A stretch of 63,026 nt of DNA, from assembly GCA_001770415.1 (NCBI GenBank), contig MEQX01000043.1, positions 1 to 63,026 on the forward strand, read 5' to 3'. The notes beneath the pieces are model-generated. The model worked only from the letters and a program-made list of their open reading frames with translations. It searched no databases and was not told where the DNA came from. Below, in pieces: positions 40,328-50,209 of this stretch (position 1 is the stretch's first letter; every line of letters begins with the position of its first letter). Source of the stretch: Betaproteobacteria bacterium RIFCSPLOWO2_02_FULL_63_19 (GTDB lineage: Bacteria; Pseudomonadota; Gammaproteobacteria; Burkholderiales; SG8-39). The position numbers were made by a program, and so were the translations under genes.

Positions 40328-42163
40328 ATGAATAAGTCCATTTCAGGTGGAATCGACATCGGCGCTCCAAGTTATCTTCGGCATCGACGAGTAAAGGAGT
40401 GGGTGGAGAAAGTTGCTGCGCTTACCAAGCCAGAGCGTGTGCACTGGTGCGATGGATCGTTAGAAGAGTACGACCGTCTTTGTGAAGAAATGGTCGAGGC
40501 CGGGACGATGACACGTCTTAATCCCAAACTGCGTCCCAACAGCTATCTCGCTTCGTCGGATCCGACCGATGTCGCGCGAATGGAAGACCGGACCTTTATT
40601 TGCTCGAAAGAAAAGGGGGATGCCGGGCCAACCAACAACTGGATCGACCCCGTCGAGATGCGAGGAACGCTGGACAGGCTTTTTGACGGCTGCATGCGAG
40701 GGCGGACGATGTATGTCGTGCCTTTTTCGATGGGGCCGCTGGGGTCGCCCATCGCCCATATCGGTGTCGAAGTCTCGGATTCTCCGTATGTGGTGGTCAG
40801 CATGCGGACCATGACGCGCATGGGGGTAAGAGTCTGGGATGTGCTCGGAGACGATGGATATTCCGTGCCCTGTATCCATTCGGTCGGTGCGCCGCTTGAA
40901 CCAGGCCAGAAGGATGTCCCGTGGCCGTGCAACAAGCAAGATAAATACATAGTGCATTTTCCGGAAACGCGGGAGATCTGGTCGTTCGGTTCGGGATACG
41001 GTGGCAATGCCCTTCTCGGGAAGAAGTGTTTGAGTTTGCGCATCGCATCGGTCATGGGCCGCGAGGATGGCTGGTTGGCAGAACATATGCTCATTCTGGG
41101 GGTGACTTCCCCGAGCGGGCAGAAGAGCTACGTGACCGGGGCCTTTCCTTCGGCCTGCGGCAAAACCAATTTCGCCATGCTTGTTCCCCCCGCCGGGCTT
41201 AGGCGATGGAAGGTCACGACACTGGGAGAAGATATTGCTTGGATAAAGCCGGGCAAAGATGGCCGGTTCTACGCGATCAATCCTGAAGCAGGCTTTTTTG
41301 GGGTCGCGCCGGGAACCTCAAAGAAGACGAACCCGAATTGCATGGCCATGTTGAGGGAGAATGTAATTTTCACCAATGTGGCGCTGACCCCGGAGGGCGA
41401 CGTCTGGTGGGAGGGCATGACCGAAAGGCTGCCCAAGAGACTGTTGGATTGGCAGGGACAACCTTGGACGCCGGACTGCGGACGAAAGGCGGCACACCCG
41501 AACTCACGCTTTACAGTCCCCGCCGCGCAATGTCCATCGATAGATCCGGAGTGGGAAAACCCCGACGGTGTGCCGATCTCAGCAGTCGTTGTCGGAGGTC
41601 GGCGTTCTGATACGGTGCCGCTCGTCCTCGAAGCCTTTTCATGGACTGCCGGCGTCTACCTCGCGGCGACCATGGGCTCGGAAACCACCGCGGCAGCGAC
41701 CGGAAGAGTAGGCGTCGTGCGACGTGACCCCATGGCGATGATTCCTTTCGTGGGTTACAACATGGCAGATTATTTTTCGCATTGGTTGAAGTTGGGACGT
41801 CTCGCCGAGAATCGACCCCGCGTCTTCTGCGTCAACTGGTTCCGCACCGATGAAAACGGCCGGTTCATTTGGCCGGGATTTGGCCAAAACATGCGGGTGC
41901 TGAGATGGATAATCGAGCGTTGTCAGGGAAAGGCAAGTGCGCGAGAGAGCGCCATCGGGTGGGTGCCGGAATACGAGAGTATCGAGTGGAAGGGGTTGGA
42001 ATCCTTCACGCCGGAGCGGTTTCGAACCGTAATGGCGGTCAAGCACGACGAGTGGAAACGCGAATTGAACGCCCACGACGAGTTGTTCGAGAGCCTTAAG
42101 GATCGCCTGCCACGCGAGTTGCAACTGCGGCGCGAACTGATTCACTTGAGTCTCGGCGCGTAG
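40328..42163 (+). CDS. pckG: Phosphoenolpyruvate carboxykinase (GTP)
   Basis: A protein of 611 residues in the GTP-dependent PEPCK family. The kinase-1 loop [12 protein letters not shown] has the family's reactive Cys. Other motifs are [38 protein letters not shown] and an N-terminal Arg substrate loop. It converts oxaloacetate and GTP to phosphoenolpyruvate and CO2, the first step of gluconeogenesis from TCA intermediates, which suits growth on organic or aromatic acids. It stands alone between mnmE and mnmG and is followed by a terminator. Confidence 0.95.
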   Translation: MNKSISGGIDIGAPSYLRHRRVKEWVEKVAALTKPERVHWCDGSLEEYDRLCEEMVEAGTMTRLNPKLRPNSYLASSDPTDVARMEDRTFICSKEKGDAGPTNNWIDPVEMRGTLDRLFDGCMRGRTMYVVPFSMGPLGSPIAHIGVEVSDSPYVVVSMRTMTRMGVRVWDVLGDDGYSVPCIHSVGAPLEPGQKDVPWPCNKQDKYIVHFPETREIWSFGSGYGGNALLGKKCLSLRIASVMGREDGWLAEHMLILGVTSPSGQKSYVTGAFPSACGKTNFAMLVPPAGLRRWKVTTLGEDIAWIKPGKDGRFYAINPEAGFFGVAPGTSKKTNPNCMAMLRENVIFTNVALTPEGDVWWEGMTERLPKRLLDWQGQPWTPDCGRKAAHPNSRFTVPAAQCPSIDPEWENPDGVPISAVVVGGRRSDTVPLVLEAFSWTAGVYLAATMGSETTAAATGRVGVVRRDPMAMIPFVGYNMADYFSHWLKLGRLAENRPRVFCVNWFRTDENGRFIWPGFGQNMRVLRWIIERCQGKASARESAIGWVPEYESIEWKGLESFTPERFRTVMAVKHDEWKRELNAHDELFESLKDRLPRELQLRRELIHLSLGA

Positions 42164-42182
42164 GATCAAGCGGGAAGCCGCT

Positions 42183-42210
42183 GAAGCCGCCTTCGGGCGG
42201 CTTCTTCGTT
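42183..42210 (+). terminator. Rho-independent terminator after pckG
   Basis: GAAGCCGCC, loop TTCG and GGCGGCTTC form a perfect 9-pair stem followed by TTCGTT. It starts 19 bases after the pckG stop. Confidence 0.8.
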
Positions 42211-42349
42211 GCGACGACAACGCGACTCTTTCGACGCGTCAGGACGCTGACTGTAAGTGTTCACTATTCACTAACTATCTGAAAAAGCTAGCTATTATAT
42301 TCTAGTCAAATGTCTTGGTCCGTAGTGGGAGTATTCTTATACCGCCAGT

Positions 42350-42365
42350 GTTTCACGTGGAACAT
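42350..42365. promoter_or_regulatory. parS: parS centromere site 1
   Basis: TGTTTCACGTGGAACA differs by one base from the ParB-binding consensus palindrome TGTTTCACGTGAAACA. It lies in the gap before mnmG, with parA and parB 2.7 kb downstream. An AT-rich stretch at 42255-42310 lies just upstream. Confidence 0.88.
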
Positions 42366-42433
42366 TGCGGAATCGAAAGGCTCATGATCAGGAGCTGTTT
42401 GGCGCGCTCCGAGGATGATCCGGACACGGGGGA

Positions 42434-42449
42434 CGTTCCACGTGAAACA
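42434..42449. promoter_or_regulatory. parS: parS centromere site 2
   Basis: CGTTCCACGTGAAACA is a second ParB site, 84 bases from the first and in the opposite sense, with the same CACGTG core. ParB would load here, and ParA would move the origin region to the poles. The site may also influence mnmG transcription, as it ends 69 bases before the ATG. Confidence 0.85.
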
Positions 42450-42518
42450 GCTAGCGCAATTTTGCGGCCGGCATTCAAATCCGGATAGAATTCGGGTCCG
42501 AATGGAGTTGTGGGCAAA

Positions 42519-44438
42519 ATGATTTATCCGGATGAATTCGAGGTTATCGTTGTCGGCGGAGGCCACGCCGGGACTGAAGCCGCGCTCGCGGCTGCCCGAG
42601 CAGGACGCCGGACACTTCTGCTTACGCACAACATCGAGACGTTAGGGCAAATGTCGTGTAACCCGTCTATCGGCGGGATCGGTAAGGGACATCTAGTCCG
42701 GGAGGTTGACGCGCTGGGCGGCGCGATGGCCCTGGCTACGGACGAGGCGGGCATACAGTTTCGGATCCTGAATTCGAGCAAAGGGCCCGCGGTGAGGGCT
42801 ACACGCGCCCAGGTCGAGCGGACACTTTATCGCAAGGCCATACGAACCCGCCTCGAAAATCAGCCGAACCTGAACCTGTTTCAGCAGGCGGTCGATGATC
42901 TTCTGATCGAGGATTGTGGTGGAACCACGCGTGTCACCGGCGTGATCACGCAGCTCGGCATTCGTTTCAAGGGTCAAGCCGTTGTTCTGACGACCGGCAC
43001 CTTCCTTTGCGGGCTGATCCACGTTGGGTTGAGCCATTACGAATCAGGCAGAGCCGGGGACCCGGCCTCGACGACGCTGGCGGGTCGACTTCGCGATCTG
43101 AAATTACCGGTCGGGCGCCTGAAGACGGGCACACCGCCGCGCATCGACGGCCGAAGTATTGATTTTTCGGCGATGCAGGCCCAGCCAGGAGACGATCCTC
43201 CGCCCGTGTTCTCCTATCTGGGAAAGCCGGGGATGCACCCGGCCCAGTTGTCCTGCTGGATTACGCATACCAACGAACGTACCCATGCGATTATTCGGCG
43301 CGGATTGGACCGCTCGCCGATGTACACCGGAGTCATCGAAGGCATCGGTCCCCGTTATTGTCCTTCGATTGAAGATAAGATTCACCGATTCGCCTCCAAG
43401 GCGAGCCACCAGATTTTCCTCGAACCTGAGGGTCTGGATACGAACGAGTACTACCCGAACGGTATTTCGACGAGCCTGCCTTTTGACGTGCAGTTAGAAC
43501 TAGTCCGATCCATTAAGGGTCTGGAGCGCGCGCATCTTCTTAGGCCCGGCTACGCCATCGAGTACGACTTCTTCGATCCGCGTGGCCTAAAAGCTTCCCT
43601 GGAAACGAAAGCCATCGCAGGCCTTTTCTTCGCCGGTCAGATCAACGGAACAACGGGCTACGAAGAAGCTGCGGCGCAGGGACTGCTCGCCGGCATCAAC
43701 GCTTCGCTATTCGTTCGCGGCTTGGATGCATGGTGTCCAAGGCGCGATGAAGCGTATCTCGGCGTACTCGTCGACGACCTGATCACCCGGGGAGTTTCCG
43801 AGCCCTATCGGATGTTTACCAGCCGCGCCGAGTATCGGCTGATGCTTCGGGAAGACAACGCGGATCTCAGACTCACCGAAATCGGTCGCAGACTAGGCGT
43901 TGTCGACGATCAGCGCTGGGATGCATTCTGCGACAAGCGCGATGCGATCGCCCATGAGCAGCAACGACTCAAGTTGACGTGGATAGGGCCCAAGAATCTG
44001 TCGGCGACCGATTCGGCAAGAGTATTTGGCAGACCGCTCGAACGCGAATACTCTCTGATGGAACTGCTTCGCCGACCCAAGGTCACCTACGCGTCGTTGA
44101 TGGACCTTCCGGGCACCGGCCCGGGAGTTCAAGATGCCAAGGTGGCGGATCAAATAGAGATTCAGGCGAAATACCAAGGTTATATCAGGCGCCAACAGGA
44201 CGAAGTGGCGAGGACGGAACACTACGAGTCAATGCGTCTCCCCGCTGACCTTGACTACGGCAAAGTGCTAGGGCTTTCAGTGGAAGTTCGGCAAATACTG
44301 CGACAGTATCGCCCCGAAACGATCGGTCAGGCATCTCGGATATCGGGGATTACACCGGCGGCCATATCACTGCTTTTAGTGCATCTGAAGCGCATCGTGC
44401 AAGAGCCCCAACGAGCGTCAACAAGGTCGGCAGCTTGA
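42519..44438 (+). CDS. mnmG: tRNA uridine-5-carboxymethylaminomethyl modification enzyme MnmG
   Basis: A protein of 639 residues with N-terminal FAD-binding motif [20 protein letters not shown], then [20 protein letters not shown] and [13 protein letters not shown] with the family's conserved residues. The second signature is [20 protein letters not shown]. It works with MnmE on wobble uridines. I start at ATG 42519 (MIYPDEF); a GTG at 42510 is in frame, with GGAG too close to it. It begins the mnmG-rsmG-parA-parB run. Confidence 0.96.
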   Translation: MIYPDEFEVIVVGGGHAGTEAALAAARAGRRTLLLTHNIETLGQMSCNPSIGGIGKGHLVREVDALGGAMALATDEAGIQFRILNSSKGPAVRATRAQVERTLYRKAIRTRLENQPNLNLFQQAVDDLLIEDCGGTTRVTGVITQLGIRFKGQAVVLTTGTFLCGLIHVGLSHYESGRAGDPASTTLAGRLRDLKLPVGRLKTGTPPRIDGRSIDFSAMQAQPGDDPPPVFSYLGKPGMHPAQLSCWITHTNERTHAIIRRGLDRSPMYTGVIEGIGPRYCPSIEDKIHRFASKASHQIFLEPEGLDTNEYYPNGISTSLPFDVQLELVRSIKGLERAHLLRPGYAIEYDFFDPRGLKASLETKAIAGLFFAGQINGTTGYEEAAAQGLLAGINASLFVRGLDAWCPRRDEAYLGVLVDDLITRGVSEPYRMFTSRAEYRLMLREDNADLRLTEIGRRLGVVDDQRWDAFCDKRDAIAHEQQRLKLTWIGPKNLSATDSARVFGRPLEREYSLMELLRRPKVTYASLMDLPGTGPGVQDAKVADQIEIQAKYQGYIRRQQDEVARTEHYESMRLPADLDYGKVLGLSVEVRQILRQYRPETIGQASRISGITPAAISLLLVHLKRIVQEPQRASTRSAA

Positions 44439-45091
44439 ACGTCACGACAAATCGTGAGCGTGTGCTTGCTGACGTTATTGGCCTTATAACGAAAGGGCTT
44501 ATGGACCTTGATCTAAATTTTGACGCGATGCAACAAGGACAGCTGCTGCAGTATCTGAAGTTATTGGACAAATGGAATCAAGTCTACAACCTGACAGCCA
44601 TTCGCGACATGACGAAAATGGTCGGGACCCATCTACTGGACTCGCTTTCGGTCATTCCCTTTATTTCAGGGAAAACCCTACTCGACATCGGCAGCGGGGC
44701 GGGGTTGCCGGGCATGCCGATCGCTGTCGCGAGACCGCAATGCGAAGTGACGCTTCTGGACAGCAACCACAAGAAATCAGCTTTTCTTCGCCAGGTTATA
44801 GCCGAGCTCGCGCTGAAGAATGCGACGGTTGTTTGCGAAAGAGTCGAATCCTGGGCCGCCCCGAAAAAATACGACGTCATCATTTCACGGGCATTTTCCG
44901 ATTTGGGCGAATTCGCATCGCTTTCGGCTCGCCTGCTCGCACCGAATGGTGTAATCGCGGCGATGAAGGGACTGTATCCCTTTGAGGAACTTGAGCGCAT
45001 TCCTGAGGGATTCGGCGTTAAGGCGGTCGAGGCGCTGCGGGTCCCGGGTCTTAAAGCCAATAGGCACCTCGTGCTTATCGAGCGCGCATGA
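44435..45091 (+). CDS. rsmG: 16S rRNA m7G527 methyltransferase
   Basis: A protein of 218 residues. The SAM-binding motif [20 protein letters not shown] and the downstream [16 protein letters not shown] and [20 protein letters not shown] are typical of RsmG/GidB. It methylates G527 of 16S rRNA. The apparent start is a TTG overlapping the mnmG stop (TTGA), a coupled arrangement; the first residues before about position 20 are less conserved, so the true start could be slightly later. Confidence 0.92.
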   Translation: MNVTTNRERVLADVIGLITKGLMDLDLNFDAMQQGQLLQYLKLLDKWNQVYNLTAIRDMTKMVGTHLLDSLSVIPFISGKTLLDIGSGAGLPGMPIAVARPQCEVTLLDSNHKKSAFLRQVIAELALKNATVVCERVESWAAPKKYDVIISRAFSDLGEFASLSARLLAPNGVIAAMKGLYPFEELERIPEGFGVKAVEALRVPGLKANRHLVLIERA

Positions 45092-45867
45092 CCCGTGTCC
45101 TCGCCATTACGAATCAGAAGGGCGGCGTCGGCAAGACCACGACCAGCGTCAATCTCGCCGCAGGACTCGTCCGGGCGGGCAAACGGGTGCTTCTGGTGGA
45201 TCTGGACCCGCAAGGCAACGCCACGATGGGCAGCGGCATCGACAAGCGCGCGTTGAATACGAGCGTCTATCAGGTTCTTCTAGGCCTGTGCACGGCGCAG
45301 ACGACCCGGCTGCGTTCGGAGGCCGGCGGCTACGACGTGCTTCCCGCGAATCGGGACCTGGCCGGAGCCGAGGTCGAGCTGGTGCAACTCGAACACCGCG
45401 AGACACGCCTCAAGTCCGCTCTGCTACCGATCGCTGCAGAGTACGATTTCGTCATTTTGGATTGCCCGCCATCGCTCAATATGCTCACTGTGAATGGTCT
45501 CGCCGTTGCCGATGCGGTGATGATCCCGATGCAATGCGAATACTACGCGCTAGAAGGCTTGTCCGACCTCGTCAATACCATCAAGAAGATCCGTCAGCAT
45601 CTGAACCCGAAACTCGAAATTGAGGGCTTGTTACGCACGATGTACGACCCGCGCAATACTCTGGCGCTGCAGGTGTCGGCTCAGCTGCAAACGCATTTCG
45701 GTGCCAAGGTCTATACCACTGTCATCCCACGTAACGTGCGGCTTGCCGAGGCGCCGAGCTACGGCGCTCCCGCGGTCAACTTTGATCAGGCTTGTAAAGG
45801 GTCTCAGGCGTACATCGCGTTAGCCAGCGAACTCCTCTCGCGCTGCCAGTTGCAGGCGGCCGCCTGA
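45088..45867 (+). CDS. parA: Chromosome partitioning ATPase ParA (Soj)
   Basis: A protein of 259 residues. The deviant Walker A KGGVGKTTTSVNLAAGL is at the N-terminus, followed by LLVDLDPQGNATMGSG and the Walker B FVILDCPPSLNMLT. It is a chromosomal ParA, without the N-terminal DNA-binding extension of plasmid forms. It overlaps rsmG by 4 bases and precedes parB by 7. With ParB on parS it segregates the origin region. Confidence 0.95.
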   Translation: MTRVLAITNQKGGVGKTTTSVNLAAGLVRAGKRVLLVDLDPQGNATMGSGIDKRALNTSVYQVLLGLCTAQTTRLRSEAGGYDVLPANRDLAGAEVELVQLEHRETRLKSALLPIAAEYDFVILDCPPSLNMLTVNGLAVADAVMIPMQCEYYALEGLSDLVNTIKKIRQHLNPKLEIEGLLRTMYDPRNTLALQVSAQLQTHFGAKVYTTVIPRNVRLAEAPSYGAPAVNFDQACKGSQAYIALASELLSRCQLQAAA

Positions 45868-45874
45868 TATTGCG

Positions 45875-46735
45875 ATGAGCACCAAGCAAAAAGGGCTGGG
45901 ACGAGGGCTGGATGCATTGCTCGATAGCGATGGCGCTGGAAGTGCAGCCGTCGAGCGCCTGGCTACGCTCACGTTGGACCAACTGGTCCCCGGGCGCTAT
46001 CAGCCAAGGACGAAAATGGACGAAGCGTCGCTGGGCGAACTCGCCGCGTCGATCCGCAAACAGGGTCTGATGCAGCCGATACTCGTTCGTCCGGTCGGCA
46101 GGGACCGCTACGAGATCATCGCCGGCGAACGTCGTTGGCGCGCAGCCCGCCTCGCGGGGCTTGCCGAGGTGCCGGTGGTCGTGCGAGAGGTTCCAGACCA
46201 GGCAGCGCTGGCCATGGCGCTGATCGAAAATATCCAGCGGGAGAACTTGAACCCGCTCGAAGAGGCGCAGGGGGTACAGCGGCTGATCAGCGAGTTCCGC
46301 CTCACCCATCAGGAAGCTGCCGACGCGATCGGTCGCTCGCGCACTGCGACGACGAACCTGCTGCGTCTGCTCAATCTGGAGAAGTCGGTGCAACGGCACA
46401 TGATGGAAGGACGGCTGGATATGGGCCACGCGCGCGCGCTGCTCTCGTTGGACGGCCGGCGTCAGGACGAGCTCGCGCAACGCGTTGCCGAACAAGGCCT
46501 GTCGGTGCGCGAGACCGAAAGGCTGGTCCACGACATTCTCCACCCACGGGTGAAGGCGAAGGCGCGCCGCGCGCGCGTCGACCGCGACGTAGCGCGGCTC
46601 GAGGAGGAACTCTCGGAAGAATTGGGTACCACAGTGGAGGTTCGTCGGGGCGCCAAGGGCTCGGGCAAACTGGTAATCCGCTATACCAGTCACGAGCACC
46701 TCGATTCATTGCTGGCGCGACTCAAACGCCGGTAG
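45875..46735 (+). CDS. parB: Chromosome partitioning CTPase ParB
   Basis: A protein of 286 residues. The N-terminal ParA-contact segment (QKGLGRGLDALL) comes first. The CTP-binding motifs follow (GERRWRAARLAGL and ENIQRENLNPLEEAQG). The helix-turn-helix is LTHQEAADAIGRSRTATTNL. A C-terminal dimer domain ends the protein (GKLVIRYTSHEHLDSLLARL). Its targets are the parS sites at 42350 and 42434. Confidence 0.95.
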   Translation: MSTKQKGLGRGLDALLDSDGAGSAAVERLATLTLDQLVPGRYQPRTKMDEASLGELAASIRKQGLMQPILVRPVGRDRYEIIAGERRWRAARLAGLAEVPVVVREVPDQAALAMALIENIQRENLNPLEEAQGVQRLISEFRLTHQEAADAIGRSRTATTNLLRLLNLEKSVQRHMMEGRLDMGHARALLSLDGRRQDELAQRVAEQGLSVRETERLVHDILHPRVKAKARRARVDRDVARLEEELSEELGTTVEVRRGAKGSGKLVIRYTSHEHLDSLLARLKRR

Positions 46736-46760
46736 AAGCCGGCACATCGGAGGCTCTGCC

Positions 46761-47783
46761 ATGAAAATCGATATCTTCAACCACGTCATGCCGGTGCCGT
46801 ACCTCGAGATGATGAAGCAGCACTCGAAAGATCCAGGCATCGTAAAGCGCATGTCCAGCTTGCGCATGCTTTGGGACATCGAGGCCCGCGTGCAGATGCT
46901 GGACCAATGGCCCGACGTGCAGCAGGTCTTGACCCTTTCGCTGCCTTCGCCCGAGCTCATCGGCGGCCCGGCCCTCGCTCCCGAACTCGCTCGGATCGCA
47001 AACGATGGCATGGCGGAGATGGTGCGCAAATGGCCGAAGAAATTCCCCGCGTTCGTGGCGTCGCTGCCCATGAACAACGTACCCGCCGCGATCGAGGAAA
47101 TCGACCGCGCGATCGGGAAACTCGGCGCGCGCGGCGTGCAAATTTGCACCAGCGTCAACGGCCGGGCGCTGGACGACCCGGAGTTTTTTCCGGTGCTCGA
47201 GCGCGTGACCCGAAAGCACGACTTACCCATCTGGATGCACCCGGCGCGACCGGCGACACGCGCTGACTACGTAAACGAACAGGAGTCCAAATACGAGATC
47301 TGGCAGGTCCTCGGCTGGCCTTTTGAAACCAGTGTGGCGATGGCGCGAATGGTCTTTTCCGGGCTGTTCGAAAAACTGCCGGAAATGCGGCTCATTACTC
47401 ATCACTGCGGGGCCATGATCCCTTTTTTCGCCGGCCGCGCCGAGACGCTTTGGGCGCAGCTCGGATCCCGCTCTGCCGACGAGAACTACGACGATATTCT
47501 CAAGCAGCTGACCAAGAAGCCGATTGAATACTTCAAGATGTTCTATGCTGACACCGTGCTCGGCGGGTCGGCTTCGGCGCTGCGCTGCGGCCTGGATTTC
47601 TTCGGCGCCGACAAGATCGTATTCGCGAGTGATTGTCCGTTCGATCCCGAGGGAGGACCGATGTTCATACGCGAAGGCATCCGCTCGATCGAAGACCTGA
47701 ATTTGAGCGAAATCGACAAGCGCAAGATCTATTTCGGCAACGCGTTGCGCTTGATGCGGATGCCGGACAAGTCGAAGCAGTAA
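46761..47783 (+). CDS. Amidohydrolase-family (ACMSD-like) hydrolase or decarboxylase
   Basis: A protein of 340 residues in the amidohydrolase-2 family that includes ACMSD, resorcylate decarboxylase and related ring-acid decarboxylases. Likely metal ligands visible: His8 in IFNHVMP, His160 in IWMHPAR, His214/His215 in LITHHCGAM and Asp291 in FASDCPFD. The usual N-terminal His-x-His is Phe6-x-His8, so one metal ligand is missing. It is the first gene after parB and starts the accessory region, 25 bases from the parB stop but with different content. The HDAC-like gene is convergent. The substrate is unknown; a dicarboxylic or aromatic acid would fit the cluster. Confidence 0.8.
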   Translation: MKIDIFNHVMPVPYLEMMKQHSKDPGIVKRMSSLRMLWDIEARVQMLDQWPDVQQVLTLSLPSPELIGGPALAPELARIANDGMAEMVRKWPKKFPAFVASLPMNNVPAAIEEIDRAIGKLGARGVQICTSVNGRALDDPEFFPVLERVTRKHDLPIWMHPARPATRADYVNEQESKYEIWQVLGWPFETSVAMARMVFSGLFEKLPEMRLITHHCGAMIPFFAGRAETLWAQLGSRSADENYDDILKQLTKKPIEYFKMFYADTVLGGSASALRCGLDFFGADKIVFASDCPFDPEGGPMFIREGIRSIEDLNLSEIDKRKIYFGNALRLMRMPDKSKQ

Positions 47784-47838
47784 TCCCCCGGCAGGACGGG
47801 GAGTCGTCAAAACCCGCTCATCGCGGGGCACCCGACTG

Positions 47839-48786
47839 CTATGGAGCGGTCATCTCGTTGAGCACGGCGGTCCACGCTGAAGCGATATTTCCGAGTTCGT
47901 AGCCGCCTCCGCCGAACACCATGATCCGGCCGCCGGTGAATTGCCGGGCGAGATCGAGCAGACGCCTCGTGGCGTGTGCATGTACCGCGCTTGTGTAGCA
48001 CAGGTGAGCGAGCGGATCGCCCGCGAGCCCGTCGGCGCCAGCCTGCATGATGATGAACTGCGGCGCGTGGCGGCGCAGGTGATCTTCGGCAAGTTCCCAC
48101 GCGGCGAAGAACTCCCGGTCGTATGACCCGGGCGCCATTGCCACGTTGAGTTTGGACCCCTCGGCGTTTCCCTTGCCCGTTTCATGCCCGTGGCCGGTGC
48201 CCGGATACAGGTAGTTGCCGTCCTCATGGATATCAACGACGATCAGGTCAGGATCGCTTTCGTAGGAATAGAAAACCCCGTCGCCATGGTGTACGTCGAT
48301 ATCAACATACGCAACGCGTTTGACCCCATAAATGGCGCGAAGCGTGTCGATGACTACACCGATATCATTGAACACGCAAAACCCCGCGGCACGGTCGCGC
48401 CGCGAATGGTGCATGCCTCCGACCGGCTGGAATGTGCGTCGCGCCTCGTCGGCCATGATGCATCGAAGCCCTTCGAGAGCGGTTCCCACAATGCACGCGG
48501 CCGCCTCGAATGCTCCGGGAAACGCTGGCGTATCTCCGGAATCGATATAACCGTAACCTCTGTTGGAGCATGTCTCGACCCATCGCAGATGTGCGTCATC
48601 GTGAAAACGTAGAAGTTCCTCCCAGGTCGCGCTGCGCGGCGCACCCATACGCACTCTTGCGTCGAGACCGAGCCTCTTCGCCTCGGTCCAAAATGCTCCC
48701 TGACGATCCGTGGAGAATGGATGACCGTCCGGAAAACCGTATTTCGACAGTGCATCACCCACGTACAAGAGCATTTCGGGTTTCAT
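47839..48786 (-). CDS. Histone-deacetylase-family (AcuC/APAH-like) hydrolase
   Basis: A protein of 315 residues. The zinc and catalytic features of class I/II deacetylase folds are present: GGMHHSRRDRAAGFCVFND (active-site His pair), YVDIDVHHGDGVF (Asp and His ligands), MQAGADGLAGDPLAH and FGGGGYELGN (catalytic Tyr). Bacterial relatives deacetylate acetylated polyamines, small amides or acetyl-lysine. ATG 48786 is chosen as the first start where homology begins. It lies 8 bases after the HTH-citrate-synthase gene on the same strand, so the two are probably co-transcribed. The substrate is unknown. Confidence 0.82.
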   Translation of the reverse strand: MKPEMLLYVGDALSKYGFPDGHPFSTDRQGAFWTEAKRLGLDARVRMGAPRSATWEELLRFHDDAHLRWVETCSNRGYGYIDSGDTPAFPGAFEAAACIVGTALEGLRCIMADEARRTFQPVGGMHHSRRDRAAGFCVFNDIGVVIDTLRAIYGVKRVAYVDIDVHHGDGVFYSYESDPDLIVVDIHEDGNYLYPGTGHGHETGKGNAEGSKLNVAMAPGSYDREFFAAWELAEDHLRRHAPQFIIMQAGADGLAGDPLAHLCYTSAVHAHATRRLLDLARQFTGGRIMVFGGGGYELGNIASAWTAVLNEMTAP

Positions 48787-48794
48787 CGGCGTTT

Positions 48795-50075
48795 TCAACC
48801 TGCGCCGACGTACTTTGCACGCGGCCTCAGCACAAAGCCGGCGAGCCGCTGTTCCAGGACGTGTGCGATCCAGCCCACGGTCCGACCGAGGGTCCACAAA
48901 GCGCTTGCACTGCGCTCGGGCATATTCAGAGCCGCCGTCAGCGCAACCAGACCCACTTCAATGCTGGGGCGCAATTGCAGGCGGCGCTCGGCCTGATCGA
49001 TGAACGCGCCGATAAGCAGCGCTCGCGGGCTCTGTGGGGCGACGGACTCGGCAAGGCGAAGGAGATGCCGGGCTCGCGGGTCGCCTTTGGGGTATACGGG
49101 AAGATTGAATCCCGGCACCCTCGCTCCGGCCTGCTCGGCGGCTTCGAGACGCCGCGTGACATCATCGCGCGTGTTCGCGCCGCGCAGCAGATCCTCCGCG
49201 AGATCACAGGCGCCGCCAAGAGTCGCACCCGAATGGGCAGCGATCGCAGCCAAGACACAGGCTCGCAGTTCCGCTCCCGTCGATGCGGCAACCCGGGCCG
49301 CAAATGTCGAGGAGGAAAGCTCATGGTCGGCGCACAACACAAGCGCCTGATTGATCGCTGACCCGGCGGCGGTCTCGGATTCGAGGCCAAATACAGTGGA
49401 AATGGATTCGGCGATGCTCGTACTAAGCTGTGGCGCCGAGAATGCCGGTTCCGGCGCCAGATACCCGACACACCCGGTCAGCGCAAGCATCAGCTGCCGG
49501 GCGCCCGAAATGGTCGTCCCGCGCCGGATTTCGCTGCCGGCGGTTTCCGCAATGCCCAGCATGCTGGTTGCCAGCGCGTAGATGCGTGCGATCGGCTGTC
49601 GTGGACCGTGCAAGGCCACTGTGTTCATCAGGCTGACGAATTCCGGTGGCAACGGTTCTTGGTCCCAGCGCATGGGTTCGTGGTGCAGCACGCCCGTCCA
49701 AAGCAGTTCGGCGACTGCTTCCAGTGAATTTCCGCTGCGGGCAAGCTCCAGGGCGGAACGACCGCGATAGAAGGGACCCTCTGGTGTGATCTCCGTGATC
49801 GACGTGTTGATGACGGGCTGTCCGCCCCAACGCATCGCCGATTCCGCCATGGCGCCTTGACCGTGCCGCGCCACACTGCGTGCGCGGACCTTCTCGATAT
49901 CTTCGCGGTAATAAAGACGCTGCTTGCGGTCGAGCTGAGCAACTGAGCGGATCAGTCCGCGGCTGACATAGGTATAGAGCGTCTGCGGTTTGATGCGCAG
50001 CATCCGCGCCGCGTCCTCGGCGCTGAGGTAATCGGAGTCGGCGGCCTCCGGAAAGGTCGCGTTGTGGGCGTGCAT
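48795..50075 (-). CDS. HTH-citrate-synthase fusion protein, copy 1 (probable regulator)
   Basis: A protein of 426 residues. The N-terminus is a MerR/excisionase-type helix-turn-helix (about 16-66; LSAEDAARMLRIKPQTLYTY, then a wing with KQRLYYREDIEKVRAR). The rest is a citrate-synthase fold (CADHELSSSTFAARVAASTG; GDPRA; GWIAHVLEQR; RPRAKYVG). By eye against E. coli citrate synthase, His251 matches His264. The His305 position is Leu325 (GFNL) and the Asp362 position is Glu373. HGGAN is replaced by LGGAC. Catalysis as citrate synthase is therefore doubtful, and an acyl-CoA-sensing transcription factor is plausible (inference). ATG 50075 gives the same length as its paralog at 56732; the frame is open to a TTG at 50207. 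It is divergent from ubiX. Confidence 0.82.
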   Translation of the reverse strand: MHAHNATFPEAADSDYLSAEDAARMLRIKPQTLYTYVSRGLIRSVAQLDRKQRLYYREDIEKVRARSVARHGQGAMAESAMRWGGQPVINTSITEITPEGPFYRGRSALELARSGNSLEAVAELLWTGVLHHEPMRWDQEPLPPEFVSLMNTVALHGPRQPIARIYALATSMLGIAETAGSEIRRGTTISGARQLMLALTGCVGYLAPEPAFSAPQLSTSIAESISTVFGLESETAAGSAINQALVLCADHELSSSTFAARVAASTGAELRACVLAAIAAHSGATLGGACDLAEDLLRGANTRDDVTRRLEAAEQAGARVPGFNLPVYPKGDPRARHLLRLAESVAPQSPRALLIGAFIDQAERRLQLRPSIEVGLVALTAALNMPERSASALWTLGRTVGWIAHVLEQRLAGFVLRPRAKYVGAG

Positions 50076-50106
50076 TGCGAAGTCGACCGCGGGATGGCTG
50101 GATAGG

Positions 50107-50153
50107 TCGATTATACGATCGAGATTGATCCAGTGTCGGTTCACGCCTAAGAT
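50107..50153 (+). promoter_or_regulatory. Inverted repeat and -35/-10 upstream of ubiX
   Basis: TCGAT-N6-ATCGA (50107-50122) is followed by GA and a -35-like TTGATC (50125-50130), a 17-base spacer and TAAGAT (50148-50153). The block ATCGAGATTGA recurs exactly before the iron-sulfur gene at 62849. It lies between divergent ubiX and the first HTH-citrate-synthase gene, so it is a good candidate operator for that regulator. Confidence 0.5.
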
Positions 50154-50209
50154 TCCCTGCCATTGTTCACGGTTGTCCTCGGCGACCGTGGGTCCACGGG
50201 AGATCAAGC

